In this document: piece after piece, positions 1 to 11,500 of the stretch
How the letters are laid out: each line of letters starts with the position of its first letter
Position numbering within the stretch: the stretch's first letter is position 1
Origin: Brienomyrus brachyistius
Taxonomy: Eukaryota; Chordata; Actinopteri; Osteoglossiformes; Mormyridae
NCBI RefSeq assembly: GCF_023856365.1
Contig: NC_064554.1
Span: 1,851,001 to 1,915,000 of the forward strand
DNA: 64,000 nt
Reading direction: 5' to 3'
Translations under genes and position numbers: made by a program
Notes under the pieces: model-generated
Seen by the model: the letters and a program-made list of their open reading frames with translations, nothing else
Databases searched by the model: none
What the model was told of the DNA's origin: nothing

Positions 1-1366
1 GAGCAGATAAAAGGTCTAGAGTTCATTTCAAGTGTACTATTTGCATTTGGAATCCGTTGCTGTCAACTCTCAATATGAGATGCAAAGACCTATCACTATC
101 AGTGAAGCAAGCCGTCATTAGGCTGAAAAATAAAAACAAACCCATCAGAGAGATAGCAAATACATTAGGTGTAGCCAAATCAACTGTTTGGAACATTCTT
201 AAAAAGAAAGATCGCACCGGTGAGCTCAGCAACACCAAAAGAGTTGCAAGACCACGGAAAACAACTGTGGTGGATGACCGAAGAAATCTTTCCCTGGTGA
301 AGAAAAACCCCTTCAGAACAGTTGGCCAGATCAAGAACACTCTCCAGGAAGTAGGTGTATGTGTGTCAAGGTCAACAATCAAGAGAAGACTTCACCAGAG
401 TAAATACAGAGGGTTCAACTAAAGATGCAAACCATTGGTGAGCCTCAAAAACAGGAAGGCCAGATTAGAGTTTGCCAAACAACATCTAAAAAAGCCTTTA
501 CAGTTCTGGAACAACATCCTATGGACAGATGAGACAAAGATCAACTTGTACCAGAGTGATGGGAAGAGAAGAGTATGGAGAAGGAAAGGAACTGCTCACG
601 ATCCAAAACATACCACATCATCAGTGAAGCATGGTGGTGGTAGTGTCATGGCGTGGGCATATATGGCTGCCACTGGAACTGGTTCCCTTGTATTTATTGA
701 TGATGTGCATGCTGACAAAAGCAGCAGGATGAATTCTGAAGTGTTTCGGGAAATATTATCTGCTCATATTCAGCCAAATGCTTCAGAACTCATTGGACGG
801 TGCTTCATAGTGCAGATGGACAATTACCTGAAGCATACTGCGAAAGCAACCAAAGAGTTTTTTAAGGCAAAGAAGTAGAATGTTATGCAATGGCCAAGTC
901 AATCACCTGACCTGAATCCAATTGAGCGTGCATTTCACTTGCTAAAGACAAAACTGAAGGGGAAATGCCCCAAGAACAAGCAGGAACAGAAGACAGTTGC
1001 AGTAGAGGCCTGGCAGAGCATCACTAGGGAGGTAACCCAGCGTTTGATGATGCCTGTGCATTCCGGACTTCAGGCTGTAATTGACTGCAAAGGATTTGCA
1101 ACCAAGTATTAAAAAGTGAAAGTTTGATTTATGATTGTTAATTTGTCCCATTACTTTTGGTTCCTTAAAAAGTGGGTGGCAGATATACAAACTGCTGTAA
1201 TTCCTACACCGTTCACCTAATTTGTATGTAAATACCCTCAAATTAAAGCTGAAAGTCTGCAGTTAAAGCACATCTTGTTCATTCCATTTCAAATCCATTG
1301 AGGTGGTGTATAGAGCCAAAAAGATTAGAATTGTGTTGATGTCCCAATATTTATGGACCTGACTGT
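1..1366 (+). mobile_element. Tc1-like (Tc1/mariner) DNA transposon, left end outside window
   Basis: The right terminal inverted repeat ends near 1366 in the typical fish Tc1 motif (CCAATATTTATGGACCTGAC, then TGTA), next to a TA dinucleotide as expected for the TA target site. The left repeat lies beyond base 1. The body carries a transposase frame with two stop codons (separate entry). It is an inactive copy. Family assignment rests on the transposase and the inverted-repeat motif. Confidence 0.9.
57..1112 (+). pseudogene. Tc1-like transposase, broken by two in-frame stops
   Basis: This is a DDE transposase of the Tc1 family, the enzyme that cuts and pastes the element at TA sites. One frame runs from 57 to the natural stop at 1112 but is interrupted by TAA at 420-422 and TAG at 876-878. 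The N-terminal part (57-422) shows the paired helix-turn-helix DNA-binding region (IREIANTLGVAKSTVWNIL) and a GRPRK-like hook degraded to ARPRKT. The catalytic triad is visible: Asp in WTDETK (about 528), Asp in VQMDN (about 819) and Glu in LNPIE (about 924). This gives DD34E spacing if the second stop is read through. All pieces stay in one frame, so decay has been by substitution only. The copy is non-functional. Confidence 0.93.
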
Positions 1367-1714
1367 ATATGTATATATATTATATAGTATGTTACGTGGG
1401 AGTGCAAAAGTATAAGTAATCATGTCAATCATAGTAATCATATGTTAACGATGTATTTGCAGTGAATCAATGACAATGACATCAATGTGTTAATCATTAA
1501 TCAATGGAACACCCGAACATTAACAGTGATTCAATGTCATATGATCAATATCTATATACATATCTCAATGTAGAGTCTAGAAGCCGAGACGGATTTCGGT
1601 AAACTGAGCAAGATGGGTGGATTTTACCTTGCCACCAAGGTAAACCAATAGAGCCGGAGAATTGTGTTTGTTATGCATTTGAGCTCGGTTTGTTGGTGTT
1701 TTGTGACCAATCCG

Positions 1715-2097
1715 GACTCAGAAGTCCATCCATCCATCCATTTTCCAAACCGCTTATCCTACTACTGGGTCGCGGGGGATCCGGAGCCTATCCTGGAAGC
1801 AATGGGCACGAGGCAGGGAACAACCCAGGATGGGGGACCAGCCCATCGCAGGGCACACTCACACACCATTCACTCTCACATGCACACCTACGGGCAATTT
1901 AGCAACTCCAATCAGCCTCAGCATGTTTTTGGACTGTGGGGGGAAACCGGAGTACCCGGAGGAAACCACAAGACGACACGGGGAGAACATGCAAACTCCA
2001 CACACATGTGACCCAGGCGGAGACTCGAACCCGGGTCCCAGAGGTGTGAGGCAAAGTGCTAACCACTGCACCACCATGCCGCCCCAGACTCAGAAGT
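1715..2097 (-). mobile_element. tRNA-derived SINE, (ATGG)n-tailed family, copy 1
   Basis: The minus-strand element spans 1726-2086 and is flanked by an 11-bp direct repeat GACTCAGAAGT (1715-1725 and 2087-2097). On the minus strand it starts GGGGCGGCATGGTGGTGCAG, has an A-box-like TGGTGCAGTGGTTAGCAC and a B box GGTTCGAGTC, and ends AAGCGGTTTGGAAAATGG plus ATGG repeats. Five more near-full-length copies lie in this window. The boxes show RNA polymerase III ancestry from a tRNA. It is not a tRNA gene. Confidence 0.93.
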
Positions 2098-2259
2098 TCT
2101 TATTGGGAATTGGGAGTTATGGTTTATCAACTGGTTGCTCTGTGAGCTCCGGGTGACTTGGTACCGAGTGCCAGAGTGTGACGGGAGCGCTTTGCTGAAT
2201 TGTTAGAATAAAAGAGATTTCCTTTACTCACCAAACTGAGAGGTCCAGACTTTTATTCT

Positions 2260-2958
2260 AAGTGACTCTCTGTGTTATCAGAGAGGTTGATTTAAAATTT
2301 TTCTACCACACTGCCAAACTATTTACACTCGGATGTGCCATCATCACCCACCTTCACACACGGACTGGGGAAGCCAGATCTGCCAGGCTGTGGGATAGTT
2401 TTTACCCCCAGGCTGTTAGGCTCCTCAGCACCCTGCTGCCCCCTAGGATCTTCCACACTGCCTCCACCACCTCCTAAAACTTGTAGATTCTCACAGGATC
2501 CACACATGCACAGCCTTCGCACAAGGGGCCAGTTTGAACACAAAACAAAAGAACTTGATACCTCATTCTAACCTTTAAGCACTTTGACTTTCCTGATATT
2601 TTTCCAGTGAAACATTCTGACCTGTCATTGTTTGCACGTCTTGTTGAACAAGCATTATCATACACTATTCAAATAGTGAGAATCATCTTTACTACCTCAT
2701 ACTGTGCTGTGCTATGTATATATATGCATTTATTGAATATATTTATGTACTCATACTGCAAAAATACTATACATTGTATCAATGTAAATATTGCAAACCA
2801 CTTCTTGTCTTAGTTTTTCACTGACCTGGCTTTGCACAATTAATTTTTTCTATTTTATCACATGATATTTTGTTACACTGTGGACCCTGAGCTGTGCGTT
2901 TTCGTCTCTCTGTATATTTGTATATGGCTGAGATGACAATAAAAGTTTACCTTGACTT
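2260..2958 (+). mobile_element. 3' end of a Rex1/L2-like non-LTR retrotransposon
   Basis: A short reading segment at about 2380-2450 (DSFYPQAVRLLSTLLPP in degenerate form) matches the last residues of fish Rex1/L2-type reverse transcriptase polyproteins. It is followed by an AT-rich 3' UTR that ends in GAGATGACAATAAAAG then TTTACCTTGACTT, a typical LINE 3' terminus. The copy is heavily 5'-truncated and lacks the RT core. Clade assignment is from memory of such 3' ends and is moderate. Confidence 0.6.
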
Positions 2959-3146
2959 AGAAATTTTAAATGCAGTTTATGGAAGTCTGGACTATGTAAT
3001 TAAACATACGGTATCTTTGGTAGAAGGTTCCCTAAGTGTTACTTAGGTAGCACAATAGCCTAAAATATGAAAGAATTATTAAATAAGTTATAAGAAATAT
3101 CAGATTTTAGCTATGCTTTTACCATGGCTATCGTTCCCTTACCTAC

Positions 3147-3364
3147 AGCTAAACCAGTGGTTCTCAAACTCGGTCCTCAGGCCCCACTGCCCTGCTTGTT
3201 TCCCAGCTATCCCTGCCCTACACACTGCTGATTGACTGAACACACCTGATCCAGGTAATCCGAAGCTGAAAGACAGCTGGGACTTGTGTGTGGGGCAGGG
3301 ATAGCAGGAACACAAGCAGGGCAGTGGGGCCTGAGGACCGACTTTGAGAACCACAGAGCTAAAC
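3147..3364. mobile_element. hAT-type foldback MITE with perfect 8-bp target duplication
   Basis: The element spans 3155-3356 (202 bp). Both ends begin CAGTGGTTCTCAAA or CTGTGGTTCTCAAA, and the arms are complementary for about 80 bp (both contain GGCCCCACTGCCCTGCTTG on one strand), so it folds back on itself. An identical 8-bp flank AGCTAAAC (3147-3154 and 3357-3364) is the hAT signature. There is no coding capacity. Confidence 0.9.
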
Positions 3365-4748
3365 CATGTGCAGAGATTCACCATAAACTGCAGAAAAGTG
3401 ACCTCTAGTGGCGTTTAGGTGAGGGATACGGCGGCTGGGTTTAAACGGAGGCTGAGGAAACTGAAATGGCGTAATCATGTAACTCGTTGCAGTTTAAACT
3501 GTAAACTGTAACTAAACTAAAAATAGTGCCATTGCCTCCATTTGTTTAACTTATCACAATATCACCTGTATGAGGGCTAAGTGAACCTGGAGCAATCTTC
3601 ATTCTCATCAGACCACCACCCCAACACACCAAAGCCTGCCAGAGTCTTTAACTTAAATATGCATATTTATTGTACTGTATTATTTCAAACATGCCACAAT
3701 ATGAAGATCACCTTTTATTGCAGTGCCCAAAAACATGCAAATACAAGACTAATGCAGTTGTTATCCATAAATACTTTTATTTTATACATAGATTTCAAAT
3801 GTAACAATTGTTTAAATTTCCCCACCACTTTCACCACACTTCCCAAAAGCTTATAATATTAAAAAGTATAACAAATTTATATAATGTAAACACAAATCAC
3901 AAACAGTAAGTATTCAGTATGGTTTTTATTCTCACACGCTCAGCTGTGCACTGAAGGAAATTTGAAAGGAGCAATTCCACACAAAAACTGTCACGTGAAA
4001 GAGAAATTAGGAATTTGGTGCAGAATTAATTCTTTCCATGAAAACTTCAATATACAAAACCTTTCCAGTCTGTTAGTTTTGAGTAAACAATAGCGCCTTG
4101 TAAGGCAGCCCAGATTCATACCCTTAGGAATGCACAGTCCTGTAGTGCAAATGGAAGGAAAAAAGGTCAAAGAAGGTCAATCGACTCTACAGCTGTGACA
4201 ATTAGCCATTTTAAAACTGTTGTGGGGTATAGGTGCAGAGTAAACAGCAGGGGGCAGTGCTGCTGCACTTGACCTAATGGCATTTTCCACGACAAACCCC
4301 TGTAAATTCAGCCTCACCCTCATTTGAAATGCTCAGTGATACAATGTGAAATGCATATAATTTTATTCACAATCCTTGCAATTGCACTGTAATTAAACTA
4401 TATTTATTCCATGTTTACAATAATAATTTATACATAACATATATTTCGTTGATACCTGAGGGCTGCCACGCATGCTACAGTTGTAGTGTAATAAGTTTCC
4501 AGTTTAGTTAACTCATTAAAAATAATAACCCTCCCTTAGTTTATTAATTAAAAAAACTGAAATTTCAACATCAGCAATCAAAATCCCTCAGCCATTTTAG
4601 AGTCCAAAAGGCATGAACCGGCCCTGCTAGAGGTAACTAGGTGGTACCAGTGCAGATCAGTCCAGTTTCACAGACAGGCACACCCAGTACCCAACAAGGA
4701 TGAAAGTGCCAAAAGGACAGCAAAGAGCCACAGATGAAACCAGGAGTA
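3365..4748. other. Geneless stretch, possibly including distal pick1 3' UTR
   Basis: I see no open frame of note and no recognised repeat. It is AT-rich. Minus-strand AATAAA signals occur near 3915 and 5290. If the former is used, the pick1 3' UTR would extend through this stretch. If the latter is used, the UTR ends near 5270. The sequence alone does not decide. Confidence 0.4.
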
Positions 4749-4912
4749 ATGGACAAAATGACACTTTGTGAACCATTTGCTGTATTTTTTTTTTTACTCC
4801 ACTAGATGGTGCTCTCTGTAAGGGCATAAAATATGGCCAAAGCAAACCAACAGCACCATCTAGTGGGGTCAAAAAATACAGCAAATGATTCACAAAGCCT
4901 CATTTTGTCCAT
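4749..4912. repeat. Near-perfect inverted repeat (hairpin), about 62-bp arms
   Basis: The left arm 4749-4813 and the right arm 4852-4912 are complementary at roughly nine of ten positions and meet across a loop of about 38 bases. Shared core motifs are GGACAAAATGA, CATTTGCTGTATTTTTT and CACTAGATGGTGCT. No clear target duplication is visible outside the arms. It lies 0.7-0.85 kb beyond the pick1 stop codon, in the expected 3' UTR direction. It could be a palindromic MITE or a transcribed hairpin. Confidence 0.8.
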
Positions 4913-5594
4913 CACTAAAAACCAGGATGGAGGAAAATTATGGAGAGCTGGTGTGCAACTTCACATCTCATTCATATAGTAGCACTGTAGGAAAAAGGCA
5001 CCTGTCACCTGACTGATGAAAGTTCTAGCATCCTGCAAACCTTATAGCGAATATCCCACTGTATAAAGCGTAAATGTGTAAGGATACGCAAGACAAGGAT
5101 GGGGAAAAAAAAAGAAAAACTTCAGCAAAGAACGGCATTGATGGACTGAACTGTTCTTTCTTCAGTTTACCCATAAACAGCTATGTCTGTGAGATCCACA
5201 GAGCAACATGGTCCAGAGGTAGTTTAGACTCAGGAAATGGGGTAATAGCTGCATCTGTATTCTGACTGGACGGAAACGTTCGGTGATTTATTCAATGTAC
5301 TGACATATTTCATAAGGGGGAAAACAATATTTACAACAAGTGAAATATGTTCAGTGAATTTTGCCAGATTCACACTCACTAATCTCGGAGGCAGTAATTA
5401 CTTCTAGTCATATGGCTGGACCTCTAAACAGATGTACCCATTGCGTGTGATAACTTTGCAGAACCGCCCTAACATTCCTGGAATCTTCACTACAGCTCCC
5501 CAGCTCAAGATATTGCTGAATATGTACAAAAATACTTAATTTCAGGTGACTACTTCAAATTAGGGGTGCTAATACTTTACTTAGATAATTTCTA

Positions 5595-8500
5595 TTATTC
5601 ATCATCAATGAGCTTCTCAGCTCCATTCTCAGCCTGACAGGCAGATCCGCTCCCCTCCTCACCAGCCTTTCCTCCTTCCCCCCCCTCTTCCTCCTCCTCA
5701 TCCTCATCACCGTAGGAGGAGGCCTGGCTGCCGTAGTTGATTGTGGTGCGAGAGAGGTCCACCTCGATGGGGAACACGTCAGCCTCCTTCAGCACTGCGT
5801 AGCACTCATCGTAGTAGCGGGACATGCCCGAGACAAACCGCTGCAGCTGGAATACGATGTCTTGGACTGTACGGGGCAATGGATAATAAAGGAACTTTAC
5901 TTCAAAGTGACAGCAGAGGGCGACAAATAGCAAAGACATTTTCCATCCATCCATCCATCCATCCATCCATCCATCCATCATCCGCTTAATCCGGGGTCGG
6001 GTCGCGGGGGCAGCAGTCTCAGCAGGGAAGCCCAGACTTCCCCTCTCCCTGGCCACTTCATTCAGCTCCTCTGGGGGGATCTCGAGGCATTCCCAGGCCA
6101 GCCAGGAGACATAGTCTCTCCAGCGTGTCCTGGGTCTTCCCCGGGGTCTCCACCCAGTGGGACATGCCCAGAACATGCCGGAGGCATCCTAATCAGATGC
6201 CCGAGCCACCTCATCTGGCTCCTCTCAATGCGGAGGAGCAGCGGCTCTACTCTGAGTCCCTCCCAAATGACCTGAACTCCTCACCCTATCTCTAAGGGAG
6301 AGCCCAGCCACCCTGCGGAGGAAACTCATTTCGGCCGCTTGCACCCACGATCTCGTTCTTTCGGTCACTACCCATAGCTCATGACCATAGGTGAGGGTAG
6401 GAACGTAGATCGACTGGTAAATTGAGAGCTTTGCCTTTTGGCTCAGCTCTCTCTTCACTATGACAGACCGATGCAGTGCCCGCATGACTGCTGACGCCAC
6501 ACCGATCCGCCTGTCGACCTCCCGCTTCATCGTTCCCCCACTCGTGAACAAGATGAGGCCAACAGAACCACATCATCTGCAAAAAGCAGAGACCTAATCC
6601 TGAGGTCACCGAACCGGACACCCTCAACACCCTGGCTGCGCCTAGAAATTCTGTCCATTAAACCTATGAACAGAATCGGTGACAAAGTGCAGCCCTGACG
6701 GAGTCCAACCCTCACCGGAAACAAGTTCGACTTATTGTCACCCATGCGGACCAGGCTCTGGCACCGTCATACAGGGACCGAACTGCTCTTAAAAGGAAGC
6801 CCGGTACCCCATACTCCCAGAGCACTCCCCACAGGACTCCCCGAGGGACACGGTCGAATGCCCTCTCCAAGTCCACAAAACACATGTAGACTGGTCAGGC
6901 AAACTCCCATGAACCCTCCAAAACCCTGCTGAGGGTATAGAGCTGGTCCACTGTTCCACGGCAAGGGCGAAAACCACACTGCTCCTCCTGAATCCGAGGT
7001 TCGACAATCTGGTGGACCCTCCTCTCCAGGACCCCCAAATAGACCTTACCAGGGAGGCTGAAGAGTGTGATCCCCCTATAGTTGGAGCATACCCTCCGGT
7101 CCCCTTTCTTAAAGAGGGGGACCACCACCCCGGTCTGCCAGTCCAGAGGCACTGCCCCCGATGTCCACGCGATGCCGCAGATGCATGTCAGCCAGGACAG
7201 CCCCACAGCATCCAGAGCCTTGAGGAACTCCGGGAGAATCTCATCCATCCCCGGGGCCCGGCCACCGAGGAGCTTTTTGACCACCTCAGTGACCTCCGCC
7301 CCAGAAATAGGCGAGTCCACCCCCAAGTCCCCACACTCTGCTTCCATATCGGAAGGCGTGTCGGTGGGATTGAGGAGGTCTTCGAAGTATTCCTTCCACC
7401 GACCCAAAATGTCCCGAGTTGAGGTCAGCAGCGCACCATCCCCACCATAAATAGTGTTGATGCTGCACCGCTTTCCCGCCCGGAGCCGCCGGATGGTGGA
7501 CCAGAATCTCCTCGAAGCCGTCCGGAAGTCGTTCTTCATGGCCTCACCAAACTCCTCCCACACCCAAGTTTTTGCCTCAGCAACCGCCAAAGCCGCATTC
7601 CGCTTGGCCTGCCGGTAGCTGTCAGCTGCGTCTGGAGTCCCACAGGCCAAAAAGTCCAGATAGGACTCCTTCTTCAGCTTGACGGCATCCCTTACCACCG
7701 CTGTTCACCAGCGGGTTCGGGGATTGCCGCCGCGACAGGCACCGACCACCTTACGGCTGCAGCTCCGGTCAGCTGCCTCCACAATGGAGGCACAGAACAT
7801 GGCCCAATCGGACTCAATGTCCCCCGCCTCCCCCGGGATATGGGAGAAGTTCTGCCAGAGGTAGGAGTTGAAACTCTCCCTGACAGGGGATTCCGCCAGA
7901 CGTTCCCAGCAGACCCTCACTATACGCTTGGGCCTGCCAGGCCTGGCCGGCTTCCTCCCTCACCAGCGGAGCCAACCCACCACCAGGTAGTGATCGGTTG
8001 ACAGCTCTGCCCCTCTATTCACCCGAGTGTCCAAGACATGCGGCCGCAAATCCGACGACAGGACTACAAAGTCGATCATCGAACTGCGGCCTAGGGTGTC
8101 CTGGTGCCAAGTCCACATATGGACACCCTTATGCTTGAACATGGTGTTCATTATGGACAATCCGTGACGAGCACAGAAGTCCAATAACAAAACACAGCTC
8201 GGATTCAGATCGGGGGGGGCGTTCCTCCCAATCATGCCCCTCCAGGTCTCACTGTCATTGCCCACGTGAGCATTGAAGTCCCCCAGCAGAACAAGAGAGT
8301 CCCCAGGAGGAGCGCTCTCCAACGCCCCTTCCAAGGACTCCAAAAAGGGTGGGTATTCTGAACTGCCGTTTGGCGCATAAGCGCAAACAACAGTCAGAAC
8401 CCATCCCCCCACCCGAAGGCGAAGGGAGGCTACCCTCTCGTCCACTGCGGTAAACCCCAATGTACAGGCACCCAGCCTGGGGGCAATAAGTATGCCCACA

Positions 8501-11500
8501 CCCGCTCGGCGCCTCTCCCCGCGGGCAACTCCAGAGTGGAAAAGGGTCCAACCCCCCTCAAGGAGACTGGTTCCAGAGCCCAAGCCGTGCGTCGAGGTGA
8601 GTCCGACTATATCTAGCCGGAACTTCACAACCTTGCGCACCAGCTCAGGCTCCTTCCCCATCAGAGAGGTGACATTCCATGTCCCTAGAGCTAGCTTTTG
8701 TAGCCGAGGATCGGACCGCCAAGGTCCCTGCATTTGGCTGCCGCCCAGATCACATCGCACCCGACCCCTAAGGCCCCTCCCATGGGTGGTGAGCCCATTG
8801 GAGTGGAGACCCACGTGCCTTGTTCGGGCTGTGCCCGACCAGGCCCCATGGGTGTAGGCCTGGCCACTAGGTGCTCGCCATCAAGCCCCACCCCTAGGCC
8901 TGGCTCCAAGGGGGGGCCCCGGTGACCCGCGTCCGGGCAAGGGAAACCCATCCATCCAGTTTCCAAACCGCTTATCCTACTGGGTCGCGGGGAGTCCGGA
9001 GCCTATCCCGGAAGCAATGGGCACGAGGCAGGGAACAACCCAGGATGGGGGGCCAGCCCATCGCAGGGCACACTCACACACCATTCACTCACACATGCAC
9101 ACCTACGGGCAATTTAGCAACTCCAATTAGCCTCAGCATGTTTTTGGACTGTGGGGGGAAACCGGAGTACCCGGAGGAAACCCCACGACGACATGGGGAG
9201 AACATGCAAACTCCGCACACATGTGACCCAGGCGGAGACTCGAACCTGGGTCCCAGAGGTGTGAGGCAACAGTGCTAACCACTGCACCACCATGCCGCCC
9301 CTGCAAGGGAAACCGTGGTTCCAAAATTGTTCTCTTCATAGGGGTTTTCTGAGCCGCACTTCGTCTGGTTCCTCACCCAGGACCTGTTTGCCTTGGGTGA
9401 CCCTACCAGGGGCATAAAGCCCCAGACAACATAGCTCCTGAGATCACTGGAACACGCAAACCTCTCCACCATGATAAGGTGTCGGCTCCAGGAGAGGGCA
9501 AAAACATTTTAAGACATTAAAAATCAGTTTGAGACAGACACAATAAAATGCTCACCGTGTTTTTGGTCCAGCAACTCCAGCTTCTCCAGGACATCCTTCC
9601 TCATCTTGGCAAAGCGGGCCCGTGCTTCTTGGCGGCAGCGCAGGACGAGTCGGTACTCATAGTTGCCTGTGCTGACGCGGTACAGTGGCTCACCTAATGC
9701 CTAGAGAATCCCAACAAACAGAGAAACATCTAAGCACCCTTCAGCACTGTAAACCTTCATTCAGCTTCTTTTTTGCTCCAGCTCCCACCATAAAACCTCT
9801 ACTTTTGGAAAGATACACCCATTTGCCTTATAATGTCACCTCAACTCAATCCTTTCGCAAAGGCTTGTGGGAGCTTTACTTAAACTGAAAGGTTCTGAGG
9901 ACAGAATGAAAAATGATTGGTTCAGAGAGATCCTGGTCATGTCTCTAGTTGCTTAGACCCACCTCCTCTACAATTTGATTGGTAATTTCTCTGAGTCAAT
10001 CATTTTTCTTTCTGCCCTCAGAGCATGTTTGTGTAAGTAAAACTCCCATGAATTCACAGGAGCGACAGCTGACAGTTATCCATCTTTCTTGTTACCTCCG
10101 ATTAAAAACCAGAACAAAAGAATTAGAATTTAGTGATCGGTGGTCATTGTTGACAAACCACAGCACACAGTGTACAACAATGAAATGTGTCCTCTGCATT
10201 TAACCCATATGTGGACAATGTGACATAGCAGGGGGCAGCTAATTCAGCACCCGGGGAGCAGTGCTTGGGGCGGTACCTTGCTCAGGGTTCCTCAGTGGTG
10301 CCTTGCTGGTCGGGGATTCAAACCAGCAATCTTTTAATTACAAGTGTGCTTCCCTAACCTTTAAGACAACACTGCCCACAGACACCACTGCCCAAAGTTA
10401 CTCACGATGCAGCTGTACTCCTCATCATCCATCTCCTTCACCTTCAGGCAATATGACTGAAACAAAGGCAGGTACAACATTAACCGCCATAATGCAAAAG
10501 CACAGGACACCAGCATGCCAGTACATTCTGTAAGGCAGTAACAGGCAAATCCAAGCAAAGAGGGAGAGGAGAGTGCGGCTCTCACCAAGTACTCAAACTT
10601 CACATCGAGGTATTTCCGAATCGTCAACTTGGTATCTGGAATGGCCTTATGCAGGTAAGTGTTCAGGTCATGAAGCATCTGGCACAAAGCGAAAAAGAAT
10701 GGTGGCTCTAATATTAACATGTATACAATACTAGTCAAAAGTTTGGACACACCTACCCTGGGATGCTTTTCCAGCTGTCCTGAAGGAGCTCCTATACAAG
10801 CTGAGCACTCATTGGCTGCTACTCCTTCACTCTGTTCAAACTCCTCCAAAATCATTTCTACTATGTTTAGGTCAGGTGACCTGGTCATGTGAGGCAACAC
10901 TATCACTCTCTTTGCGTGTCCAAACTTTTGATTAATATAATGTGTACAGACCCATCAGAGTGAATGTGTAAACAAATCCTGATGCCCTCACCGGTTTGAC
11001 GGTCTTAAGCAGACGGATGCCGAACTTTTCGATGCTGCGATGGGCCTCAGCGAACTTCACGAAGGCCTCGCTGGCCGCGGCCTGGGGTTCCCGCACACCG
11101 ATGACGGAGAAAACATCACCAAAAGCTGCCAGGCACAGGGTACAGAGAGGGGAGCGGGACACACGTGTGTGGGAATGTCAAACACATGAACGGTACGCCA
11201 GGCAGATTACACCAACACAAGCAGGTGAGAGCGGCTCTTGCCATGGCTGCAACGCGAAAGTGGGATACCTCTGTGAGTCTGCGACAGCTCGAAGAACGCC
11301 CTAAGCAGTCGTTTGGTGTGCTCCATGAGGCCTAGGGCAAGACACACACAGCAGCAACTATGACAGCCTCTACTTCATTTTTACCACATAATATTATTCA
11401 CCTTAATTCTTCTTAATCTATTTTAGTTTCTCGTAATTTTATGTTCAGATGCAGGACAATAACCATTTAGTTTGTTGCAGCAAAGCACTGAACTAATCAA

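Larger units (their letters stand above)
5932..9510 (-). mobile_element. Rex3 (RTE-clade) non-LTR retrotransposon, nearly full length
   Basis: The element runs 9499 to 5943 on the minus strand inside pick1 intron 11. Flanks AAAGACATTTT (5932-5942) and AAAAACATTTT (9500-9510) look like an 11-bp target duplication with one mismatch. It has a 5' leader, an endonuclease and reverse-transcriptase frame, and an (ATGG)n tail. The Rex3-specific segments are present: GGTGACAAAGTGCAGCCCTG on the plus strand near 6680 and the complement of TGGCAGACCGGGGTGGTGGT near 7120-7140. A SINE (8949-9302) interrupts the 5' leader. About 240 bp just after the FADD motif is missing relative to the copy at 49.1-50.2 kb. 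Frameshifts make it inactive. Confidence 0.93.

Noticed and set aside
23..382. Minus-strand 119-codon frame
   Set aside because: Antisense shadow of the Tc1 transposase, with no domain.
1726..2086. tRNA genes suggested by A and B boxes in the SINE copies
   Set aside because: No cloverleaf or anticodon arm of a functional tRNA. The boxes belong to dispersed SINEs with target duplications.
7012..8857. Plus-strand frames of 120-136 codons
   Set aside because: Antisense of the Rex3 polyprotein.
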